Below are positions 46,161 to 56,441 of a stretch of DNA of 64,000 bases, in pieces (the stretch's first letter is position 1; the number at the start of each line of letters is the position of its first letter). The DNA is from Stenotrophomonas rhizophila (GTDB lineage: Bacteria; Pseudomonadota; Gammaproteobacteria; Xanthomonadales; Xanthomonadaceae), in contig NZ_JACWUO010000019.1 in the NCBI RefSeq assembly GCF_020857975.1, positions 1 through 64,000 on the forward strand. The letters are read 5' to 3'. The notes under the pieces are model-generated. The model did no database searches. It worked only from the letters and a program-made list of their open reading frames with translations, and was not told where the DNA came from. The translations under genes were made by a program, and so were the position numbers.

Positions 46161-46568
46161 ATGTCCACTTCCAGCGGACTGCCCCCTTCAATCATCGTTT
46201 CCAGCCACGACATGGATCGCCTGGATGCCATGCTCGAATCCCCCGCCGTCAGCCAGACCCCGGCCGCGGTGGCCTTGGCCCAGGAACTGAACCGGGCTAC
46301 CGTGGTGCCGCCCGAGCAGATGCCCGAGGGCATCGTCATGATGCATTCGCGGGTGGAATGCGAAGATGAGCTGCAGAACGAAAAACACGTGCTGACGCTG
46401 GTCTACCCGCGCGAAGCCGATGTCGAACAGGGCAAGGTTTCCATCCTTGCACCGGTGGGCACCGCCCTGCTGGGCCTGTCGGTCGGCCAGACCATGGAGT
46501 GGGACGCCCCGGGCGGCCGCAAGTTGCGCCTGCGCGTCACCGCGGTCCACAACCAGCCCCACGCCTGA
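46161..46568 (+). CDS. rnk: Rnk-like regulator of nucleoside diphosphate kinase
   Basis: A 135-residue GreA/GreB-type C-terminal-domain protein of the Rnk family that binds RNA polymerase. It has PPSIIVSSHDMDRLDAMLES (short N-terminal coil), then VVPPEQMPEGIVMMHSRVECEDEL. The FKBP-like fold follows with TLVYPREADVEQGKVSILAPVGTALLGLSVGQTMEW. It lacks the long coiled coil of GreA and GreB. The start MSTSSGLPP has AAGGAG upstream. It lies between the oxyR terminator and tal. Confidence 0.88.
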   Translation: MSTSSGLPPSIIVSSHDMDRLDAMLESPAVSQTPAAVALAQELNRATVVPPEQMPEGIVMMHSRVECEDELQNEKHVLTLVYPREADVEQGKVSILAPVGTALLGLSVGQTMEWDAPGGRKLRLRVTAVHNQPHA

Positions 46569-46619
46569 CCTTGCTGCCGCGCTTGAGCGCTGCGTCCACG
46601 TCCCGTACCAGGAGTTGCA

Positions 46620-47582
46620 ATGAGCACCGTTTCGCCGTCCAAACTCACCCAGTTGCGTGACCTGTCCATCGTGGTGGCCGATACCGGCGACGTGGAGGCG
46701 ATCAAACGCCTGCAGCCGGTGGACTGCACCACCAATCCGACCCTGGTGAAGAAGGCGCTGGACCTGCCGGTGTATGCCGACCTGATCGAACGCGAACTGG
46801 CCTGGGGCCGCGCGCAGCAGGGCGAGCGCGAGGCCATCGTAGAGGCCGTGGCCGACCGCCTGACCGTCGGGGTGGGCACGCTGCTCAGCAGCCTGGTGCC
46901 GGGCCGGGTCTCCACCGAGGTGGACGCCGACCTGGCCCACGATACCGCCGCCACCGTGGCCAAGGCGCGGCAGTTCATCGCCATGTACGCCGCCGCCGGC
47001 GTGCCGCGCAGCAAGGTGCTGATCAAGATCGCCGCGACCTGGGAAGGCGTGGAAGCGGCGCGCCAGCTGCAGGCCGAGGGCATCGACTGCAACCTGACGC
47101 TGATCTTCAACCCGACCCAGGCGCTGGCCTGCAGCGAAGCCGGCGCGTTCCTGATCTCGCCGTTCGTCGGCCGCATCCTGGACTGGTACGTGGCCAACGA
47201 CCAGGCCCCGGCCAGCATCGATGAAGATCCGGGCGTGGTGTTCGTGCGCGGGGTCTATGCCGAATTCAAGCGCCGCGGTTCGCCGACGGTAGTGATGGGC
47301 GCCTCGTTCCGCTCGACCGCGCAGATCGAAGCCCTGGCCGGTTGCGACCGCCTGACCATTTCGCCGGACCTGCTGGAGAAGCTGGACGCCGAGCAGGGCG
47401 AGCTGCCGCGCAGGTTGGTGGCCGTCGCGCCGGAAACCGTGCAGGCCACGCCGGTCGACGCGGCGCGTTTTGCCGCCGACCTGGCCGCCGACCCGATGGC
47501 CACCGAGAAGCTGGCCACCGGCATCGACGCCTTCGCCAAGGACCTGGACGCCCTGCGCCAGACCATCCGCACGCGGTTGTAA
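46620..47582 (+). CDS. tal: Transaldolase
   Basis: Pentose phosphate pathway enzyme that moves a dihydroxyacetone unit through a Schiff-base lysine. It has 320 residues, the TalB class. [14 protein letters not shown] is near residue 35, the catalytic Lys is in [16 protein letters not shown] (about 132), and [33 protein letters not shown] follows. An AGGAG ribosome-binding site and an intrinsic terminator frame it as a single gene. Confidence 0.97.
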   Translation: MSTVSPSKLTQLRDLSIVVADTGDVEAIKRLQPVDCTTNPTLVKKALDLPVYADLIERELAWGRAQQGEREAIVEAVADRLTVGVGTLLSSLVPGRVSTEVDADLAHDTAATVAKARQFIAMYAAAGVPRSKVLIKIAATWEGVEAARQLQAEGIDCNLTLIFNPTQALACSEAGAFLISPFVGRILDWYVANDQAPASIDEDPGVVFVRGVYAEFKRRGSPTVVMGASFRSTAQIEALAGCDRLTISPDLLEKLDAEQGELPRRLVAVAPETVQATPVDAARFAADLAADPMATEKLATGIDAFAKDLDALRQTIRTRL

Positions 47583-47604
47583 GCGCGCCGGATGGCTGGA
47601 CGAC

Positions 47605-47630
47605 AAAGGCCCCGCATTGCGGGGCCTTTT
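47605..47630 (+). terminator. Rho-independent terminator of tal
   Basis: AAAGGCCCCGC-ATT-GCGGGGCCTTT (47605-47629) with a T-run, 22 bases past the tal stop. Confidence 0.93.
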
Positions 47631-47650
47631 GGTTTGCAGCGGTGGCCGCG

Positions 47651-47903
47651 CGGTAACGGCATGGCCGTGGTCGAGGGGCTTCTCCGGCCGAGGTCATGCC
47701 TTCGCTGCGCTGATCGACGGTATCGGTAGTCGATCCGGATGCGACCCTACCAGGGCGCTGGTAGGGTCGGGTCCCAACCGACTGCCGATGCGGTGTCCGC
47801 GCCCGGTAACGCATGGCAATGATCGACAGCGCTCTCCGGCCGAGATCATGCCTTCGCCGCGCTGATCGACGGTACCGGTAGTCGATCCGGATGCGACCCT
47901 ACC
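47651..47903. repeat. Two diverged direct repeats of about 100 bp with a hairpin between
   Basis: Copy A (47651-47751) and copy B (47804-47903) both run from CGGTAAC to GATGCGACCCTACC. They share CTCCGGCCGAG, TCATGCCTTCG, CGCTGATCGACGGTA and GGTAGTCGATCCGGATGCG. Differences are mainly in the first 35 bases. At the A/B junction CGACCCTACCAG-GGCG-CTGGTAGGGTCG (47742-47769) forms a perfect hairpin of the GTAG class. No gene is seen in this region between tal and msrA. Confidence 0.85.
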
Positions 47904-47920
47904 TTTCGGGTCTGGCCCGG

Positions 47921-48592
47921 TCAGGCGTCCACGCCGATCGGGCAGCTCACCCCGGTGCCGCCGATGCCGCAGTAGCCGTTCGGGTTCTTGGCCAGGTACT
48001 GCTGGTGGTAGTCCTCGGCGTAATAGTAGGCCGGCGCCGGGAATTCGATCTCGGTGGTGATCGCGCCATGGCCGGCCTCGGTCAGGCGCTGCTGGTAGGC
48101 CTGGCGGCTGGCCAGCGCGGCGTCGTATTGGGCCTGGTCGGTGGCATGGATAGCCGAGCGGTACTGGGTGCCGGTGTCGTTGCCCTGGCGCATGCCCTGG
48201 GTCGGGTCATGGCTCTCCCAGAACACCTGCAGGACCTGGGCCACGGAAATGATCGCCGGGTCGAACACCACCTCGACGATCTCGGTATGCCCGGTCATGC
48301 CCGAACAGACTTCCTCGTAGGTCGGGTTCGGGGTCGAGCCGCCGGCGTAGCCCACCGAGGTCGAATAGACCCCCGGCAGCGTCCAGAACTTGCGCTCGGC
48401 CCCCCAGAAACAGCCCATCGCCACGCGGATGCGCTGCAGGCCGGTGAAATCGCCCTGCAGCGGGTGGCCGTTGACGTAATGCTGGTTGTGCAGCGGCAGC
48501 GCCTGTTCACGGCCCGGCAACGCCTCGTCCGGGCGCGGCAGGCGCTGCTTGAACGCACCGATGCCCAACAGGCCCTTGGCAATTCCCAACAT
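47921..48592 (-). CDS. msrA: Peptide-methionine (S)-S-oxide reductase
   Basis: Repairs oxidised methionine, 223 residues. An N-terminal extension of about 55 residues precedes the catalytic [11 protein letters not shown] (Cys61), as in E. coli Msr[33 protein letters not shown] follows. The C-terminal recycling cysteines are in [16 protein letters not shown]. It is followed upstream on the same strand, nine bases away, by the DUF2007 gene start-to-stop junction, so the two are co-transcribed. It fits the nearby peroxide-defence genes. Confidence 0.96.
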   Translation of the reverse strand: MLGIAKGLLGIGAFKQRLPRPDEALPGREQALPLHNQHYVNGHPLQGDFTGLQRIRVAMGCFWGAERKFWTLPGVYSTSVGYAGGSTPNPTYEEVCSGMTGHTEIVEVVFDPAIISVAQVLQVFWESHDPTQGMRQGNDTGTQYRSAIHATDQAQYDAALASRQAYQQRLTEAGHGAITTEIEFPAPAYYYAEDYHQQYLAKNPNGYCGIGGTGVSCPIGVDA

Positions 48593-48601
48593 GGCGGTCT
48601 C

Positions 48602-48868
48602 CTAGGCCGGCAACGGGCCGGCGCTTTCGTCTCCGTCGAATATGGGGTCGTCCGGGGCGCCACCCAAGTCGAGTCCGGCCACGATGCCCTCGGCCTCCGG
48701 CCGGACCAGGTCCGGCACGCAGACCCGCAACACCCCGAACAACGGCAGCTCGCCCATGCCCCCCAGCAGCGACTCGCCGAACACGAACGCCGGGATCCCG
48801 GCATCCTCCAGCGCATGCTTGACCAGGTGGGCATCGAACAGGTTGTCGGCCTGGTAGATCACGTGCAT
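48602..48868 (-). CDS. DUF2007 putative signal-transducing protein
   Basis: An 88-residue small soluble protein of the DUF2007 type. It has MHVIYQADNLFDAHLVKHALEDAGIPAFVFGESLLGGMGEL and then PLFGVLRVCVPDLVRPEAEGIVAGLDL. The beta-alpha-beta layout resembles PII-like or ACT-like folds. Ligand and partner are unknown. It precedes msrA by nine bases on the same strand. Confidence 0.85.
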   Translation of the reverse strand: MHVIYQADNLFDAHLVKHALEDAGIPAFVFGESLLGGMGELPLFGVLRVCVPDLVRPEAEGIVAGLDLGGAPDDPIFDGDESAGPLPA

Positions 48869-48941
48869 GGGCAGGCTCCGGCGGGTGTTGGTCCAGCATA
48901 CCCCCGGGGGCTGAAGGCGTGCCGACCAGCGCCGGGGTCCG

Positions 48942-49041
48942 GTAGTGCCGGCCGCTGGCCGGCTCCTGGTGTAGCCGGCAATGTGCAGAGCCGGCCAGCG
49001 GCCGGCACTACCGGGCGTACCGACCAACGGTCGGTACCTAC
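48942..49041. repeat. Three REP palindromes upstream of glnS
   Basis: A GCCGGCC-class inverted dimer (48942-48963 and 48990-49011) is followed by a GTACCGACC-AAC-GGTCGGTAC copy ending in CTAC (49017-49041). They lie between the divergent DUF2007 and glnS genes, a less usual place for REPs than 3' ends. Confidence 0.88.
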
Positions 49042-49042
49042 C

Positions 49043-49073
49043 GTTTAGCCTGTCGCCTTGCGACAGGCTAAAC
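49043..49073 (+). promoter_or_regulatory. Perfect hairpin in the glnS leader
   Basis: GTTTAGCCTGTCGC (49043-49056), CTT loop, GCGACAGGCTAAAC (49060-49073): 14 perfect pairs, directly abutting a REP and 38 bases before the glnS ATG. It is followed by a T-rich stretch (TTGGTCTTTCTGCCTTTT). It could be an attenuator, an operator or a further palindromic element. Confidence 0.6.
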
Positions 49074-49111
49074 TGTTGGTCTTTCTGCCTTTTAGACTGC
49101 GACCGCGCATC

Positions 49112-50860
<1,749 letters not shown>

Positions 50861-51054
50861 GCCTGCAGGCCGGTGCCAGGCACCGGCCACCCTGCTGCGC
50901 GGCCCCGCAACGGCGGTGCCGCGCAGCCACTCCCCACGCCAGCGGCGCACCCCCTGCGCCCCAGCACCGTGGCCGCGTTCAGCGCGGACACGGCATCCCT
51001 ACGCGCCGCCCGATACACTGCCGCTGCTCCATATTTGAAGAGGCCCACGCCCCG

Positions 51055-51615
51055 ATGCTGTACGCGCAAGTCCACCTCACCCTGCCCGCCTGGATCCACG
51101 ACCAGATCGATCTGGCCCGTGTATATCCCGACGATGCCGCCAAGGTCGCCCTGGCGATCGAGCTGTCGCGCCTGAATGTCGAGGCGGAAACCGGCGGCCC
51201 GTTCGGCGCGGTGGTGTTCGGCCCGGACCACCGCGTGATCGCCGCCGGCGTCAACCGCGTAGTGCCGCACAGCACCTCGCTGGCGCATGCCGAGAACATG
51301 GCCTACATGCTGGCCCAGCAGCGCCTGCAGACCCCGCGCCTGAACGATGTACTGCGCCCGATCACCCTGGCCACCTCCTCCCAGCCGTGCTGCCAGTGCT
51401 ATGGCGCCACCATCTGGGCCGGCATCGACCGCCTGCTGATCGGGGCCAGTGCGCAGGACGTGGAAGAACTGACGCCGTTCGATGAAGGCCCGCTGCCCGC
51501 CGACTGGATCGGTGAACTCAACAAGCGTGGCATCGAGGTCGTGCGCGACATCGAGCGCGACGCAGCGCGCGCGGTACTGCGCCAGTACGGAGAGACCAAC
51601 GGTGCCCATTATTGA
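51055..51615 (+). CDS. Nucleoside/guanine deaminase-family protein
   Basis: Zinc-dependent deaminase of the CMP/dCMP-guanine deaminase superfamily, 186 residues. The zinc site is HAE at 78-80 and PCCQC at 111-115 (PCxxC), with Glu80 the proton shuttle. The surrounding sequence GGPFGAVVFGPDHRVIAAGVNRVV and ATIWAGIDRLLIGAS fits the guanine-deaminase-like branch better than tRNA adenosine deaminase. Substrate is uncertain. It lies between glnS and rlmM, 24 bases before the latter. Confidence 0.85.
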   Translation: MLYAQVHLTLPAWIHDQIDLARVYPDDAAKVALAIELSRLNVEAETGGPFGAVVFGPDHRVIAAGVNRVVPHSTSLAHAENMAYMLAQQRLQTPRLNDVLRPITLATSSQPCCQCYGATIWAGIDRLLIGASAQDVEELTPFDEGPLPADWIGELNKRGIEVVRDIERDAARAVLRQYGETNGAHY

Positions 51616-51639
51616 TCCCCGCGCCGCTGGCGGCGCGCG

Positions 51640-52686
51640 ATGAGCGGCCTGCTGTGCCTGTGCCGGCAGGGCTTCGAGCCGGAGCTGGCCGGCGAACTGT
51701 CCGAACGGGCGGCCTATGCCGGCATCGCCGGCTATGCCCGCACCCAGCGCAACGACGGCTATGTGCTGTTTGCCACCGAGGAAGGCGCGGCGCTGTCCAA
51801 GGCATTGCCGTGGCGCTCGCTGATTTTCGCCCGGCAGAAGATGGTGGTGCTGGCCGAGCTGCCCCAGCTCGATGCGGCCGACCGCATCACCCCGATCATG
51901 GCCGCCCTGCAGGGCCAGCAACGCTTCGGCGACATGTGGGTGGAACATCCCGATTCGGATGAAGGCAAGCCACTGGCCGGCCTGGCCCGCGCGTTCGGCA
52001 ATGCGCTGCGCCCGGCGCTGCGCAAGGCGGGGCTGCTCACCGACAAGCCCAACACCGGGCTGCCGCGCCTGCATATCGTGTTCGTCGACGGCCGCCACGC
52101 CTTTGTCTGCGTGGCCGATACCCGCGACAGCGCGCCGTGGGCGCTGGGCATCCCGCGCTTGAAGCTGCTGCCCGACGCGCCTTCGCGTTCTGCGTTGAAG
52201 CTGGACGAGGCGCTGCTCACCCTGATGACTCCCGAAGAGCGCGAGCTGCTGGTCAAGCCGGGCATGCGCGCGGCCGACCTGGGCGCCGCACCGGGCGGCT
52301 GGACCTGGGTGTTGACCCGCCAGCACGTCAGGGTGATCAGCGTGGACAACGGCCCGCTGCGCGAGCACGTGCTGGAGACCGGCCTGGTCGAGCATCTGCG
52401 CGCCGACGGTTTCCACTGGCAGCCGGAGACCCCGCTGGACTGGATGGTCTGCGACATGGTCGAACAGCCGCGCCGGGTTGCCGAGCGCATGGCCACCTGG
52501 TTCCGCGAGGGCTGGTGCAAGCATGCGATCTTCAATCTCAAGCTGCCGATGAAGAAGCGCTGGGACGAAACCCGGATGTGCCTGGACCTGTTCCAGGAAC
52601 AGGCCGGCAAGCCGCTGGTGGTACGCGCCAAGCAGCTGTACCACGACCGCGAGGAAATCACCGTGCTGGCTTCGCCGTTGCGGTGA
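51640..52686 (+). CDS. rlmM: 23S rRNA (cytidine2498-2'-O)-methyltransferase RlmM
   Basis: SAM-dependent 2'-O-methyltransferase for C2498 of 23S rRNA, 348 residues. The N-terminal THUMP-like part starts GLLCLCRQGFEPELAGEL. The Rossmann fold has LVKPGMRAADLGAAPGGWTWVL (SAM), DNGPLREHVLETGLVEHL, and the catalytic tetrad region with VCDMVEQPRRVA and FNLKLPMKKRW. It matches the YgdE/RlmM family in length and order. Confidence 0.94.
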   Translation: MSGLLCLCRQGFEPELAGELSERAAYAGIAGYARTQRNDGYVLFATEEGAALSKALPWRSLIFARQKMVVLAELPQLDAADRITPIMAALQGQQRFGDMWVEHPDSDEGKPLAGLARAFGNALRPALRKAGLLTDKPNTGLPRLHIVFVDGRHAFVCVADTRDSAPWALGIPRLKLLPDAPSRSALKLDEALLTLMTPEERELLVKPGMRAADLGAAPGGWTWVLTRQHVRVISVDNGPLREHVLETGLVEHLRADGFHWQPETPLDWMVCDMVEQPRRVAERMATWFREGWCKHAIFNLKLPMKKRWDETRMCLDLFQEQAGKPLVVRAKQLYHDREEITVLASPLR

Positions 52687-52803
52687 TGGCATACCGGGGC
52701 GTCCGCGCCGGGCGGTGCCCGGCCGACGCCTCGATCATGGCCGCGCGTTGCGCGGCCGGCCGGGCATGGTCCGGCGCTACCCACGTCATGTACGGAGGCT
52801 TCC

Positions 52804-53199
52804 ATGCGAGGTCGTTCTGCCCTGGTTCTGCTGCTGACCCTGCTGCCCTCGCTTGCCCTGGCCCGGGCCTACACGCCGCCGCCAGCGATCAGCGAACCGC
52901 TGCGCGAGGTGCCGGCCGGCGTGCGCACGCAGTCGTTGTCCGAAGGCCGGGTGACCCACCAGGTCACGTTGTCGGCGCCGGCCGGCGAAGCGGCCGTGAC
53001 CGTGCGCTCGGTACAGCCGGTGAACGTGGTCGGCCAGTACCGGTTCGCGTTCGCGGCGCTGGACGTGGACGGCGACGGCTTCCTCAGCCGGGCCGAAGCG
53101 CAGGCCAACCCCGCCCTGGCCGATGAGTTCGGCGCGCTGGACGTGAAGCGGCGCGGGAAGCTGGATCGCAGCGACCTGGCCGGTTGGCTGGTGGATTGA
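52804..53199 (+). CDS. Exported EF-hand domain protein
   Basis: A 131-residue protein with a signal peptide (MRGRSALVLLLTLLPSLALA). A central beta-like part (VTHQVTLSAPAGEAAVTVRSVQPVN) is followed by one canonical EF-hand DVDGDGFLSRAE (about 90-101). A second, degenerate loop DVKRRGKLDRSDL has Lys and Arg at ligand positions. Calcium binding by the first loop is likely and by the second unlikely. Function is unknown. A cluster of REP palindromes follows. Confidence 0.78.
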   Translation: MRGRSALVLLLTLLPSLALARAYTPPPAISEPLREVPAGVRTQSLSEGRVTHQVTLSAPAGEAAVTVRSVQPVNVVGQYRFAFAALDVDGDGFLSRAEAQANPALADEFGALDVKRRGKLDRSDLAGWLVD

Positions 53200-53204
53200 A
53201 GCGC

Positions 53205-53374
53205 AGCCGGGCATGGCCCGGCTTCTACCGGGCGCCATCCATGCCATGGATACCGGTTTCGGGTGAATGCCATCCACGCATGGCGTGGATTTAACGGCTT
53301 CGGGTGGGTTCCAATCCGTGGCGTGGATTTGCCGGTTTCCGGCGTAGATCCACGCCATGCGTGGATGCTTCTAC
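53205..53374. repeat. REP cluster; last copy supplies the stop codon of the ubi gene
   Basis: AGCCGGGCATGGCCCGGCT ending in CTAC (53205-53228), ATCCATGCCATGGAT (53237-53251) and ATCCACGCATGGCGTGGAT (53272-53290) are followed by a copy at 53344-53374 that begins GTAG and ends CTAC. The final CTA (53371-53373) is the TAG stop of the minus-strand monooxygenase gene. Confidence 0.87.
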
Positions 53375-54546
53375 ACCCCGGCCGCGCGCTTCCAGAGCAT
53401 CGATACCAGCGGCGGCAGCTTGCCGGCGCAGCCCAGCACGCGGCCGCGGGCCAGGGTCAGGTGCATCTGGTCGTTGGAGAACACCGTGTTGATCGCATCG
53501 AAGCTGTAGGCGGCAATCGTGTTCTCGCTGCGCCGCTCGCGCGCCCAGCGTTGCAGGCGGTGCGCCGACATCCAGTCCTGGCGGCGCTGCTGCGCCTGCA
53601 GGACCAGCGCACGCAGCGCGGCCACATCGCGCAGGCCGAGGTTGACGCCCTGCCCGGCCAACGGGTGCACCACATGCGCGGCATCACCCAGCGCCAGCAC
53701 GCGGCCGGCCACATACCCAGTCGCCAGTTGCCGCCGCAGCGGGAAGGCGGCACGCTGGGACGCCAGCCCCATCGCGCCCAGCCGCCCACCAAAGGCGCTG
53801 GTCAGTTCGCGTCCGAACGCGGCCTCGTCCAGGGCCAGCACGCGCTCGGCCTGCGCATCGGGCAGGGTCCAGACGATCGAACTGCGGTGCGCGCCGACCG
53901 GCAATACCGCCAGCGGACCGGTCACCAGGAAACGCTGCCAGGCGGTGGCTTCATTGTTCCGCTCGGTATCGACATAGGCGACCACGCCACGCTGGCCGTA
54001 ATCCTGGCCGCTCACCTCCAGCCCGGCCAGACGGCGCAGGGTGGAGTTGGCGCCATCGGCGGCGATCGCCAGCGAGGCGTCCAGCCGGCGCCCGTCCTCC
54101 AGCCGCAGGCGCACGCCGTCGGCGTCCTGCTCCAACGCGTCCACCCGCGCCGGGCAACACAACTGCACGCCGGCCGCCGGCAATGCCGCCCACAAGCGGT
54201 CGACCAGCAGGTCGTTCTCCACGATCCAGCCCAGCTGCTCGCGGCCCAGGGTGTCGGCGTCGAACCGCAGTTCATCGCCGCCGGCGGCGTCCCAGACCCG
54301 CATGCGCCGGTAGGCGCAGGCGCGCGCGGCGGTCACCGCCGGCCATACCCCCAGCGCGGCCAGCAGCTGGGCATTGTCCGGCGCGAACGCATAGACACGC
54401 AGGTCCGCTGCCTGCCGCTGCCACGCCGGCGGCTCGCGGCCTTCGACCAGGGTCACCTCGAGCCCGGCCCCGGCCAGCGCCAGCGCGCAGGCCGCACCGA
54501 CCACGCCGCCACCGACCACGATCACATCGCGCGCGCGCCGGCTCAT
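53371..54546 (-). CDS. FAD-dependent ubiquinone-ring hydroxylase, UbiI/UbiF-like
   Basis: A 391-residue flavin monooxygenase of the UbiH/UbiI/UbiF family. The FAD-binding N-terminus is VIVVGGGVVGAACALALAGAGLEV. The middle DG motif is LAIAADGANSTLRRLAGL, and the GD motif is VLALGDAAHVVHPLAGQGVNLGLRDV. It hydroxylates the aromatic ring during ubiquinone synthesis; C5 or C6 specificity cannot be decided here. The start overlaps the ubiH stop by four bases. The stop codon lies in a REP. Confidence 0.88.
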   Translation of the reverse strand: MSRRARDVIVVGGGVVGAACALALAGAGLEVTLVEGREPPAWQRQAADLRVYAFAPDNAQLLAALGVWPAVTAARACAYRRMRVWDAAGGDELRFDADTLGREQLGWIVENDLLVDRLWAALPAAGVQLCCPARVDALEQDADGVRLRLEDGRRLDASLAIAADGANSTLRRLAGLEVSGQDYGQRGVVAYVDTERNNEATAWQRFLVTGPLAVLPVGAHRSSIVWTLPDAQAERVLALDEAAFGRELTSAFGGRLGAMGLASQRAAFPLRRQLATGYVAGRVLALGDAAHVVHPLAGQGVNLGLRDVAALRALVLQAQQRRQDWMSAHRLQRWARERRSENTIAAYSFDAINTVFSNDQMHLTLARGRVLGCAGKLPPLVSMLWKRAAGV

Positions 54547-55748
54547 GCGCCCGCTCCCCGGCACAGGTCCGGTACTTCGCCACGGAAACCCATCGCGCCG
54601 CCGACCAGCATCGACTGCAGCGGCGTGGCCTGCGCGGCCAGCAAGCCCAGGCTGCGCAACGGCCGCATCAGCGGCGCCGGGTTGCTGGTCAGCCGGGCCA
54701 ATCCGCCGGAGAAGGCGATGGTCTGCCGGCGGTCCTCCTCGCGGCGCGCCACATGGGCGTGCAACAGCGTATCGCTGCCCGGGTCATCGGCCCCCGCCAC
54801 CAGTTCGGCCAGGGTCAGCGCATCGCGCAGGCCCAGGTTGAAGCCCTGTGCGCCGAGCGGGTGGATGGTCTGTGCGGCGTTGCCGAGCAGCACCGCGCGT
54901 TCGCCGACCAGCGCCCGGGCCAGCACCTGGACCAGCGGGTAGGCACTGCGCGGGCCGCTGTCGAGCAAGCGCCCGGCGCGCCAGCCGATCGCCGCCTGCA
55001 GCCGCTGCAGCCATGCTGCGTCGTCCAGCGCCAGCACCGTATCGGCCTGGTCGCGGGCCACCCCGTGCACCGCGCCGTAGTGGCGGTCGCCGCGCGGCAG
55101 CAGCGCGGTCGGGCCGGTATCGGTGAAACGCTCATAGGCGGTGCCGTCCGGCGCGCGCGCACTGCGCACCCGCGCCACGAACAGGCTCTGCTGGAAATCG
55201 TGTTCGTCCACGCCGATGCCCAGCGCCTGCCGCACCGCGCTGCTGGTGCCGTCGGCGCCGACCACCAGCCGCGCCAGCAGGCAACGCTCGCCATCGGCGT
55301 CGGCGATGAACACCTGCCGGTAGCCGTCGATGGTGCCGCCCAGCCGCACAAAGCGCGCCGGGCGGTAACGGGACAGCCCGGACAGCGCGGACAGCCGGGT
55401 TTCCAGCGCATGGCCGAAATCGCGCGCCACCACCACCTGGCCGAACCACGGCCGCTGGTACTGCGCGGCGTCCATCTGCACGCGGCCGAAATCGCCGGCG
55501 CGGCTGACATGGATGCGGGTGATCGCACCGGGGGCCGTGCCCAGCAGCTGCATCACGCCCAGCGCGGTCAAGGCGTTGACGGTGGCGGCGGCGAAGCTGA
55601 GGTTGCGCTGGTCGAACACCGCCGGCAGCGCGCCGGCCGCAGTGGCCTCCACCAGCCCGACCTTGCGCCCGGCCCGGTCCAGGGCGATGGCCAGGCTGGC
55701 ACCGACCAGCCCGCCGCCCACGATCACTACGTCATGTCGTTCACTCAT
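54543..55748 (-). CDS. ubiH: 2-octaprenyl-6-methoxyphenyl hydroxylase UbiH
   Basis: FAD monooxygenase of ubiquinone synthesis (C1 hydroxylation in E. coli), 401 residues. It has VVIVGGGLVGASLAIALDRAGRKV, then VVGADGTSSAVRQALGI. The third motif is the UbiH-typical AVLLGNAAQTIHPLGAQGFNLGLRD, with Asn where relatives have Asp. It is the first gene of the pair, coupled to the next by ATGA. It is divergent from the BtuN-like gene over 65 bases. Confidence 0.92.
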   Translation of the reverse strand: MSERHDVVIVGGGLVGASLAIALDRAGRKVGLVEATAAGALPAVFDQRNLSFAAATVNALTALGVMQLLGTAPGAITRIHVSRAGDFGRVQMDAAQYQRPWFGQVVVARDFGHALETRLSALSGLSRYRPARFVRLGGTIDGYRQVFIADADGERCLLARLVVGADGTSSAVRQALGIGVDEHDFQQSLFVARVRSARAPDGTAYERFTDTGPTALLPRGDRHYGAVHGVARDQADTVLALDDAAWLQRLQAAIGWRAGRLLDSGPRSAYPLVQVLARALVGERAVLLGNAAQTIHPLGAQGFNLGLRDALTLAELVAGADDPGSDTLLHAHVARREEDRRQTIAFSGGLARLTSNPAPLMRPLRSLGLLAAQATPLQSMLVGGAMGFRGEVPDLCRGAGA

Positions 55749-55813
55749 GCCGGCAATGATAAGCGGTTGGCCGTTGCCGGCGCGTGCGACGCCCTGCCGC
55801 GGCAGGCGCTAGA

Positions 55814-56428
55814 ATGAATGCCGAGCCCTTACCCGTCGCCGCCATGACCTCCCCTGCCCAACGCGCCTTCGTCCTGTCCGTGCTCGTGCTGTTGATGGCC
55901 GCGACCCGGGTCAATCACTTCATGGCGATCCCCGACGCTTCCTGGGCGGTGTTCTTCATCGGTGGCTTCTACCTGCGTGCCTGGACGCGCTGGGCGTTCC
56001 CGCTGCTGATGGCGCTGGCGATCGTGATCGACGTGCTGGTGATCCGCGGCAGCGGCCTGGAATACCTGCAGCATTACTGCGTCTCGCCCGGCACCTGGAT
56101 GCTGCTGCCGGCGTACTTTGCGCTGTGGGCCGGCGGCATGCTGCTGCGCCAGGGCTACCAGGGCGCGCACTGGAGCACGCTGGGCAAGGCCGTGGTGCTG
56201 CTGGTGGCCGCGGTGGCGGTCTGCCACCTGCTGGCCCAGGGCGGCTTCTACTGGAGCAGCGCGATGGTGGCCGATCCCAGCGTCGCGGGCTGGCTGCAGA
56301 ACTATGCCGACTGGTTCGTGCCCTACCTGCGCACCGCGGCGATCTATGTCGGCCTGGCCGCGGCCCTGCAGCTGGCCGCCGAACAGTTCGGCAAGCTGCT
56401 GCAGGCCCGCCACGACGTGCTGCGCTGA
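55814..56428 (+). CDS. Membrane protein resembling BtuN, possible B12-uptake accessory
   Basis: A 204-residue integral membrane protein with five or six hydrophobic segments. The signature RVNHFMAIPDASWAVFFIGGFYLRAW recalls the family annotated as optional B12-transporter component BtuN, or loosely as cobalamin ABC transporter. Further segments are WAFPLLMALAIVIDVLVI, WMLLPAYFALWAGGMLL and AVVLLVAAVAVCHLLAQGG. The next gene, 13 bases downstream, is a cobalamin adenosyltransferase, which supports a B12 role. No cobalamin riboswitch was recognised upstream. An alternative start at 55844 (MTSPAQ) is possible. Confidence 0.6.
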   Translation: MNAEPLPVAAMTSPAQRAFVLSVLVLLMAATRVNHFMAIPDASWAVFFIGGFYLRAWTRWAFPLLMALAIVIDVLVIRGSGLEYLQHYCVSPGTWMLLPAYFALWAGGMLLRQGYQGAHWSTLGKAVVLLVAAVAVCHLLAQGGFYWSSAMVADPSVAGWLQNYADWFVPYLRTAAIYVGLAAALQLAAEQFGKLLQARHDVLR

Positions 56429-56441
56429 GCAGGGCGCAGGC

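Noticed and set aside
55749-55813. Cobalamin riboswitch upstream of the BtuN-like gene
   Set aside because: The gap is only 65 bases and no B12-box-like sequence is present.
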